From positions 1,426,001-1,490,000 of the forward strand of contig JAEBUN010000002.1 of the NCBI GenBank assembly GCA_023014365.1: 64,000 nucleotides of DNA. The letters are read 5' to 3'. Positions 56,797 through 64,000 of this stretch are shown here, in pieces. The notes under the pieces are model-generated. The model did no database searches, had not been told where the DNA came from, and was given only the letters and a program-made list of their open reading frames with translations. Each line of letters begins with the position of its first letter. The stretch's first letter is position 1. The position numbers and the translations under genes are program-made. Origin of the DNA: Lepiota brunneoincarnata. Taxonomy: Eukaryota > Basidiomycota > Agaricomycetes > Agaricales > Agaricaceae.

Positions 56797-58990
56797 CTAT
56801 TGCTCCCCAGGATTCTTATACCTCCTCAGGGCCCTATTCCGGGCCTCTTGATGGTCGATGATTGTCCTTGGGTACCCCAGCTCATCCGCGACAGGTGGAG
56901 GTGGGCTGTGTAGATCTGTGGTGCCTTCAAGTCAGCGTGTGCAGCACGGTACTACGTAACAAACTCGCATACTTGGACCTTGCAGATTCTGAAGCTCGGA
57001 AACCCAATGTCGAATAAAATCCCCAGTGGGGTCGGCCTTGCGAACAATGATATGATGAGATGTTGATAATCCGCGTTCAGTAAAATGACATTACCTTCAA
57101 GCTTTGGGTATGAGGATTGAAAATTCGAAAGTAGGGGCACGGATCCACACCCGTGCTCGCGCACCACTGCCATCCTCCATTATTCGAGGCGAGATCACCA
57201 TCGATGAGATTTTGCATGAAATACTTGAGAATAGTCAATCACTATGGGCCTTGTTAAAACGTACTGACGTACCCTTTCCCCCACTCTCCAATCAATCATG
57301 AGGTCTTTCGTCAAATACATAGCTGCGATCATTCTGCCGCGATTGTGCACCCAGCCCATATCGCGTAGACAGCGCATCGTGGCGTCGACAATCGGGACAC
57401 CTGTCAGTCCTTCCTTCCACCTTTTGAGGATTTCGTTATCGATGCCCTCAGGACTGTGGCCATCGGGCACTTGATGGCCTTCCCAAACCACTCCGGAGAA
57501 TTTTTCTTGATATGGGCGTCCCATAGAGACGCGGGGAAAGTGGGCAAGGATACCAGTGTAGAAGTCACGCCATGCCAGTTCCTGGATCCAACGACCAGCT
57601 CCGACTGAAGCGCTCCCATCTACTTTGGTCGCATTCGTGAGTCGCATGGTTTGGCGAATGCATTCACGGATAGAAAGGACGCCAGATGACAAGTATACGC
57701 TGATTCACATCGGTTAAATGGAGCAAAACTGTGGAAGTTGTCCGTACCTCAAACGGCTGGTGGTGTCTTTGTCCATCTGGTCCCTCGCTTCATGATATTT
57801 ATGAATACGATTATGCTTTACGTCGCCCCGTGCGCCCGGACTCGGAGGATTAACACCGCAAAGCTGCGAATGACTGGCCTTTGTTCTCAGAAATCGCTCC
57901 AGGATCTGCCAGGATGTCAGACAGCGAGGTTGCTGAACACTCATCGCGAATACCTGTATTGCAGTAGATTCACCCGCCGGCCAAAACTTCTTCATATTAG
58001 CAGCATCTTCCTCGTCGAGCTCAAAACCATCGACGACTTTTGGAACGGGGGATTGGAACAGGAGCGAGATACTTCTGTCCTCCCGAATGGACTCCATATT
58101 CGGGGATGGACCTGGGGATTCTGCAAGATATTCTCCTACGTTGCGATTCAGTGTCTCAATCCAGTTCCTCCAGTATGGCGAGTATACCTGGAGCCAGTTA
58201 GACCTCGAGCAACGACGGTACGGATTCTACTCACAGTATATCCTTTGTTCTGCTTTGTGAGAATCACGCCAGGTTCAATGACACATTTGTTGTGGGTGAA
58301 GTTTACTTGAATGCCGCGCTTTGCACCTAAGTTCCCATACTTTAATATCTCTTCGCAGCTCGTCGACTTCATGCTCCAGGTTTGCGTAGAGATAACTGCA
58401 CCCGTATTCCTCGAGTAGATCAATAACGCGAACTGGTAAGGTCCTTCTCGGCGTGTGGGTGATTATATACAGGGGGATGTGAAGATTGTGCAAAGCACTC
58501 TATAGAACCTTGGTAAGTTCAATTCTTCCGGCTTTATATAGAGCAAATACCTGGAGTAGTTCCAGATTACGTAGCACAAAGTCGATCCGTCGCGGACTAC
58601 GATCATGGGCGACGTAATCTTGTGGGCTAAGAACGAAAAGAGTGACCAAGGGGACGCCATCTTTTTGTGCACGTTCCGACGCAGAAGAAAGAGCTCTATT
58701 GTCGCTAACTTGGCACAAAACGTCAAACCACTGGAGCGCATGATGGAGTCGCAGGACATACTGCGAAGATCCGCCATCCTCATCCAATAGAACACAGTCC
58801 TTCCTTTGCCAGGATCCGGCAGCCCCTTTCGCATGAGTTGCTGTATCCTGAAATAGGGAGGGTCTGCATCAGCCAGCGCAGCACTCTCTGCAGTGGCAAC
58901 TTTGATAGCGTTGAAGCTTCTCGTCTTGACTGTTCTTAGGCGTTTGGCATCCTGGGAGTCGGCGCCGAGCGACCTTTCTCGTTTAGACAT
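56797..58990 (-). CDS. PHR1: Class I CPD photolyase (cryptochrome/photolyase family)
   Basis: Start [20 protein letters not shown] has a nuclear-type basic N-terminus, after which [17 protein letters not shown] begins the antenna domain; then [25 protein letters not shown] and [25 protein letters not shown]. The FAD-binding domain has [123 protein letters not shown] and a final [16 protein letters not shown]. These are complete class I photolyase signatures. It uses blue light to reverse cyclobutane pyrimidine dimers. The reading opens further upstream to 59059; I prefer 58990 because MSKRERS begins the nuclear signal. About eight short introns were needed. Confidence 0.9.
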
Positions 58991-59155
58991 AATCCTGAGT
59001 TGTATCGAGTTCTGGACGTGTGAAGGGAGGAGTTTGGAGTTGAGGGAGAACCTGGCCATTCGTTTATTTCACAATAATAAATGTTTCAAATACGTCTGGG
59101 CCCGATCCGCTCTACGAGTTACAAGTTGAGCATCGACAACTCACGTGACCAGTAA

Positions 59156-60757
59156 TCAACCGTTCTCCACCAGACTCTCCTCCTCTTCTTTCTGCTTGCG
59201 TTCCTCCTCGGCCTCTCTTTCTTCGGCCTCGACAATTTCAACATCCAGGGGAAAGGTGAGCAATGCCGCTATACCAGTGAGCTGATTTAGTTCTGTAACA
59301 TAAATGTATTTTGAGTATCATACTAGTACTAGAAAGAGGGGCTCACGCTGGCCAGATTCGTGCATGCTTGAGAAAATGAGCACTTCTCCCCCTTTTTGCT
59401 GGACTGCCTCTGTGACCTCGACATATTTTTTTCGCACTACTGGATCACTCGCACTGGAAAAGGAGAACAGCAATTAACGAGCTTGATACGTCTTAGCTGC
59501 AGAGAATAGATGTAGACGCGCCGGAAAAGGTCATCAGAGATCAACAACGCTCCTATGGCTCCACGATCAGCGGCGAGACACACATGCTCGGGCCCATACC
59601 AGGCGCGCATTTCATCTGTCTCAAGCATTTTAAAGAATCTGAGGCAATAAACCATCAATCAAAGGTGGAAATCGGCACTTGAACGCCTACCTATCAAGCA
59701 TCATCCCCTCTCGTGCGAACTTGGTCTCCTTTAACCTTGCCGTGACCTGCCGCATATGTTAGGGTCGAAAAAAGGCACTTGCAGGCGTGATCACCTCCGG
59801 ACTTTTTAGAACTTCAACGAGACTGTGGACATGAGGGCTACTGATATGCACTCTGATGGCTTTCTCTCGAAGGACCTTTTGTAATGTCTTATCTCCTCGT
59901 TTACTTGCTTCCGATACAAGATAGTCATAGACCCCGTCTCGAATCCAACCAGGACTTGCGATTACGATAGCTCGAATGCCCGTATTCGCGTACGGCACAT
60001 GTCTCAAGAAAGAGTTGAATAGGGTCGCGTAAAATTTACTGAGACCCTTCTCATGTTGAGATGCTCCAGATGCTGCGGCCTTCCGTGGAACAGAGACAGA
60101 TAGGCGATGGGTAACAACCGTCATGTGTTGGGAGAGCAGGCAGAACGTGGCGGTTCCTTCACCACAAATAACCGCAGCAACCTCGGCCCCCCTCCCCGGG
60201 ATTATACTCTCGTCGACCCTGGATCTTGCGATACTGTCCCATCCGTCGATTTTTTCTATTCGTACGTCTCGGTTTGCCTCGAATGTCTAAGGTATGAAAG
60301 GCCCCGAGTCTGGCGTGGGGGTTTTCGACGATAACTTTGCCTGATATATGTAGAGAGGCGGTTGCATTCCCAGCAGACGCAGAAGGACCAGCAGGATCGG
60401 CGGAATCTTGGTTTGAACTGCCGCCTCCAGGAGAGAATTCCACACGGTCGACCTGAATTGTGAGGTTCAAGCGAATTCGGTTGGATTCAACGGAGCCTGT
60501 ATTTGATACAAATTGTATACGCCTAGAATCGGGACAATCAGAACGTTGAGAGGGTAGAGAAAGCCTATGCCAACCGAATTGTGGTCGCCCGGACGGAATC
60601 TCCTCTTTGGATTAAATTGTAAAGATGCCACATGTCTTCATCATCCTCCGGCCTGAGAGTGACATGGCCCTGTTATGACTTATTAGGGTAGCTAGTCGCT
60701 GTATAAGCTATCTCTTACTGCGCCATGCTTGTCGATGTGCCTACTTAAGAGCTTCAT
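59156..60757 (-). CDS. DOM34: Ribosome rescue factor Dom34/pelota
   Basis: Starts [18 protein letters not shown] text ([13 protein letters not shown]), then [82 protein letters not shown]: the Sm-like N-terminal domain. The middle domain is [22 protein letters not shown], then [15 protein letters not shown] and [17 protein letters not shown]. The C-terminal domain has [72 protein letters not shown], and an acidic end. The GGQ loop of eRF1 is absent, as it should be. With Hbs1 it frees stalled ribosomes in no-go and nonstop decay. It diverges from the Plp1-like gene with 119 bases between start codons. Confidence 0.92.
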
Positions 60758-60876
60758 AGAAGAGGTGGTGATGGTGAAAGGGTCGGTACGATCAGTTCTG
60801 ATGTGATCCCACCAAAAATAAACACCCACGACTCTTTCCCCTGTCCCAACCAAACCCCCCGACGCTACCGTCAATA

Positions 60877-61866
60877 ATGGCCAGGTATACACTTTCTACC
60901 TTTGAGAAAAAGGCGCTGGCCCTGATTCCTTGCAGCAGCTCCAAAATCGCCGCATTAGGTACTCGACTAGTCGAACGGAACAAGACTCTAAGAGGGAGCC
61001 CCGATGACAGCGAGGGTGATGATGATGCCATCTTTGCTGAACTCGAAGCCGAGATTGAGAACGACGATAACGCTGCTGTGAGGGAACGGGGCTTAGATAT
61101 TATCAAGAGAGAGTGAGGTGCTTTCTCAGCCAATACCTGCAGTTCATGCAAGTTAAACTACCCAATCTACTTGATAGGATTGAGAGGACGAAAGAACTAC
61201 GGGAAACCCAACACGGCCATTACGCAGAAATAACGGATGAGAAAGAAGTGATTCGAGTAAGCGTGTAAGTCTTTATTATCGCGCCACTCTGGTCCCTTCG
61301 CTGGTCTCATCTTTCTCCCCCACCTTTCAGGCGGGAACGAAGATGCGTCATCCACTTTTATCATTCCAACTTCAAGAGATGCGAAATAATGGACAAACAC
61401 CTTGCTGTGAGTGCCCTCAATGGATCGATCTCTGAAGCGCTCAAGATAGGATAGAAACTCGCACCCAAATACTTCCACACACGATTCCTTCGTGTTTTCG
61501 TCGAGAATATACCCTGGCTCGTGGAAAAGCTTTCCATCAAAGTACTTCCGTGTGTTATATGCTTCGTAGACGGCGTCTCACGGGACCGGTTAGTGAACAC
61601 TTGATATAAGGTTCGTTCGTGGTGCTGAACCCTTCCGCAGGTTGATTGGCTTTGAAGAACTGGGGAATGACGACAATTTCGATACAGCCATGCTGGAGCT
61701 AAGGTTCTTGAATGCCGGTTTGTTGAAAACAAGGCAATACAGTCAAGTGTTGATACCATTGATAGGTGTTATCGAGAAGTCAAACAGAAATGTTCTGGAC
61801 CCCGTATACAATATAACGAGTTCATCGAAGGGTGACGACGACGAAATTTTTGATCTCGATGACTAG
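60877..61866 (+). CDS. PLP1: Thioredoxin-like Plp1/TXNDC9 homologue
   Basis: About five exons. An acidic N-terminal part (DDSEGDDDAIFAELEAEIEND, then AAVRERGLDIIKREMERTKEL) is followed by QHGHYAEITDEKEVIRVSA, CVIHFYHSNFKRCEIMDKHLAKLAPKYF, VENIPWLVEKLSIKVLPCVICFVDGVSRDRLIGFEELGNDDNF and a C-terminal DEIFDLDD. The phosducin-like thioredoxin fold with HFYHSNFKRCEIMD (no CxxC pair) is that of Plp1/TXNDC9, a cofactor of the CCT chaperonin in folding of tubulin and actin. The first 25 residues (ARYTLSTFEKKALAL) are less certain: a mini-intron near 60882 may remove them. Stop at 61864-61866. Confidence 0.85.
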
Positions 61867-62271
61867 CTCGAGTGTTGAAGGACCACCCCCCAGTGGGCCA
61901 TCACCTTCCTTCATGTGAGTTATGCACTCTTATCGTCATCGATCTGGCCATGTATTACCCATATTTAGCATTTTAACGCCTGATTCTGTCTCTGGCGACG
62001 TTCTTTCGCACGGTCCCTTATATTTCTCCAAATGACAATATATCTGTGTATGCCTCGAAGGTGCTTCTCAACTTCGATAAGCATGTCATGGTATATTCCG
62101 TCCAATAAGTCCCATGGGACCACATGCCAGAGCTGCCCGTGCAATCCGTCGTGACCGAATCGCCTGATCACTTCCCAACACGCAGAGGTTCACATCGTTC
62201 ACACAGGACAGTCACATATAAAAAGGTCGGAACCCAGCATAGCTTTCCAAATTACCATATTGCGCTCTACC
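61867..62271. other. Spacer with unexplained minus-strand coding-like frame
   Basis: About 400 bases between the Plp1-like stop and the glutaminase start. On the minus strand, 62171-61965 reads VIRRFGHDGLHGQLWHVV, then WDLLDGIYHDMLIEVEKHL and RYIVIWRNIRDRAKERR, which looks like genuine protein but has no start codon or family that I know. It could be a 3' exon of a larger, lost or unseen gene, a relic, or chance. The glutaminase TATA box lies at 62217. Confidence 0.3.
62217..62224 (+). promoter_or_regulatory. TATA box of glutaminase gene
   Basis: TATAAAAA in the context cacatataaaaagg, 55 bases before the start codon at 62272. This is one of the few strong TATA elements in the window and fits an inducible, secreted enzyme. 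Confidence 0.6.
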
Positions 62272-64000
62272 ATGAATTATCTTTGGGCCTTGTCTCTTTT
62301 TATTGGGACTATCCAAGCAGCGGTTACCTGGACTGCGACGCCTTTCAACCCTCCTTCTTTCCCTCTCGCCGTGAGGACCCCTTACTTGTCTGCCTGGCTC
62401 GCTCAGGGCTCGGGTATGTTCCAATACTTCGCCAGTTTGACTTCCACTTACTTGGGACCAGGCGCCGCATTGAATGATGCCTGGCCGAGCTTCTGGACTG
62501 GGCAGGTGTGTCCAGGCTCATTGCTATTTCCCCGTTGGATGGCTCACAATCACAAATAGATCCTTGGGTGGGCTGGCTTTGTAAAAGTCGATGGCCGGGC
62601 TTTCAGCTTTTTGGGTATCCCTGGTGTCGATGCCACATTCTCCAAGGCTGTCCAGAAGAGTTCCCGCGTAAGTGGAGAATGACTGACTAAAGATACAGCG
62701 CCCTTACTTCTATTGCAGTTCACTGCCACTCGAAGTATTTTTATCTTATCCGCCGGGCCTGTCGACCTCACCATCACATTCCTGAGTCCTGTTGAGGTAG
62801 GAAAATATATTCAACTCGAGACAATTGCGACGGCTAAGCCCCGCTATAGCCGACGGACCTGACGAGACAATCCATCCCATTCGCATATATGGCGGTTTCG
62901 GCTGCGTCGACGGATGGGGCAAGTCACAGTGTTCAGGTTTACTCCGACATCAGTGCCGAGTGGGTATCCGGGGACAACAATCTCGTTGCCAACTGGACCA
63001 CGACAACTGGAGCCACAATCACCCATCAGGTGCAATTGGTCAACCAAGGGATCCTTTCCGAGGTCAACGACCACACACAGTGTACGACACACATCCACAC
63101 TCTAAAAATATACCTATTGATGCCCTCCCTAGATGGGTCAGCGTTCTACTCTACCCTTTCGGTATGTCCAGTTTTGGGGCAAACCATATTGGTACTGACC
63201 TTGGTGAACCCGATAGACTGCAGGGGTTACATGGCAAACTGGTGCAGATGTTACCGTCCGCGCGCAATTCATCAATAACGGGCGACTCCTGAACACCCGG
63301 GACACGAATTTCCGAGCCATCTCCAATAACTGGCCAGTATTCGCTGTGTCCCATGACCTAGGAAGTGTGAGGGCTGCAACCACCCCCGTAGTCGTATCCG
63401 TTGGTCATATCAGAGATCCGGCTTTGAGATACATTGTTGCTAGAGGAGCAACCCAACTCCGAAGCCTTTATTTCCTCAGTCAATTTTCGACCCCAGCTGC
63501 TGTGGTGAGTTCGCCCACCGATAAGTGCTGCCTTACATCTAAGCTCGATCACAGATCTCGAACTTCCTAAATGATTTCTCTAGCGCTCTCAGTAGAGCTA
63601 ACGCATTCGACACCAAAGTGAACAGCGACGCATCCAGGATCTCGGCGGATTATGCTGGTGTGGTTGCGCTTTCGATCAGGCAAGCCTTGGCGGCTACCGA
63701 AATTACTATCTCTCGGAATAGCAATGGATCATTCAACGTCAATGATGTCATTGTCTTCATGAAAGGTCCGTCCGTGCCATGATCATCTCCATAAATGTTG
63801 GAGCTGACGTTCATTCTGCAGAAATTTCGAGCGATGGCGTACGTTTAGGTTCGGCCATACTAATTCGGTACCCCGCTAAAAGCCCTTTAGAATATAAATA
63901 CCGTTGACGTCATTTTCCCTGCTTGGCCCGTCTTGTTATACACAAATCCTGCGCTTGGAAAGTTCCTGCTTGAGGGTCTATTCAGATACCAAGCAACGGG
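62272..64000 (+). CDS. Secreted glutaminase A family protein, 3' end beyond window
   Basis: Signal peptide MNYLWALSLFIGTIQA, mature start AVTWTATPFNPPSFPLAVRTPYLSAW. Exons then give ILGWAGFVKVDGRAFSFLG, FTATRSIFILSAGPVDLTITFLSPVE, RQSIPFAYMAVSAASTDGASHSVQVYSDISAEW, VTWQTGADVTVRAQFINNG, FAVSHDLGSV, HIRDPALRYI, and later SADYAGVVALSIRQALAATEI and VDVIFPAWPVLLYTNPALGKFLLEGLFRYQ. This is the order of the fungal glutaminase GtaA family (DUF4964/5127, DUF4965, DUF1793), extracellular enzymes that release ammonium from glutamine. Introns follow about every 200 bases. The window ends before the C-terminal toroid domain is complete, so activity cannot be judged. The TATA box at 62217 suggests regulated expression. 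Confidence 0.85.

Overview
The window is nuclear DNA from a filamentous basidiomycete, most likely a mushroom-forming agaricomycete. Three things point there: almost every gene is cut by several GT-AG introns of roughly 50-60 bases; genes are packed tightly on both strands; and the products resemble basidiomycete versions of their families (a CENP-A ending in GPWGGLA, an RGG-rich Pus7, a DUF2985 membrane protein). It reads as a conserved housekeeping region. I see no virus, CRISPR array, toxin locus or biosynthetic cluster.

Layout, left to right. 1-6.7 kb: tail of a probable J-domain membrane protein, an unknown coiled-coil protein, a Tma17/Adc17-like proteasome chaperone, a pyrimidine 5'-nucleotidase, ribosomal protein eL6 and a Cox18/Oxa1-type insertase. 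7-13.8 kb: centromeric histone CENP-A, a Gfd2-like RNase-H-fold protein, ceramide synthase, a retroposed LINE fragment with target-site duplications, and a Rex3/Rexo1 exonuclease. 14-17.5 kb: a UPF0183/PHAF1 protein and DNA polymerase epsilon subunit B. 18-27.4 kb: one giant BLTP2/Fmp27 lipid-transfer protein. 27.6-37.4 kb: a DUF2985 membrane protein, URA3, pseudouridine synthase Pus7, an MFS transporter and a Sur1/Csg1-type mannosyltransferase. 37.8-47.4 kb: Swt1, Pcf11, ribosomal protein uL6, Ste14 and mitochondrial EF-G2. 47.4-64 kb: an unknown acidic protein, a xylitol/sorbitol dehydrogenase, a Ran1-like kinase, methionine synthase, a small Ser-rich protein, a CPD photolyase, Dom34/pelota, a Plp1/TXNDC9-like protein and the start of a secreted glutaminase cut by the window edge.

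The genes do not form one pathway. Several share themes: RNA processing and ribosome quality control (Rex3, Pus7, Swt1, Pcf11, Dom34, eL6, uL6), sphingolipid synthesis (ceramide synthase and MIPC synthase), mitochondrial biogenesis (Cox18, EF-G2), and genome maintenance (Pol epsilon B, CENP-A, photolyase). Five divergent gene pairs have start codons only about 95-120 bases apart, so shared promoters are the main regulatory architecture.

The most unusual structures are the LINE insertion that split the ceramide synthase/Rex3 promoter and duplicated a CACGTG-containing site, and the Gfd2-like gene, where frame-broken but still coding-like sequence sits exactly inside candidate introns. Exon boundaries were worked out by hand from splice motifs and reading-frame continuity; all family calls are from recognition, not database searches.
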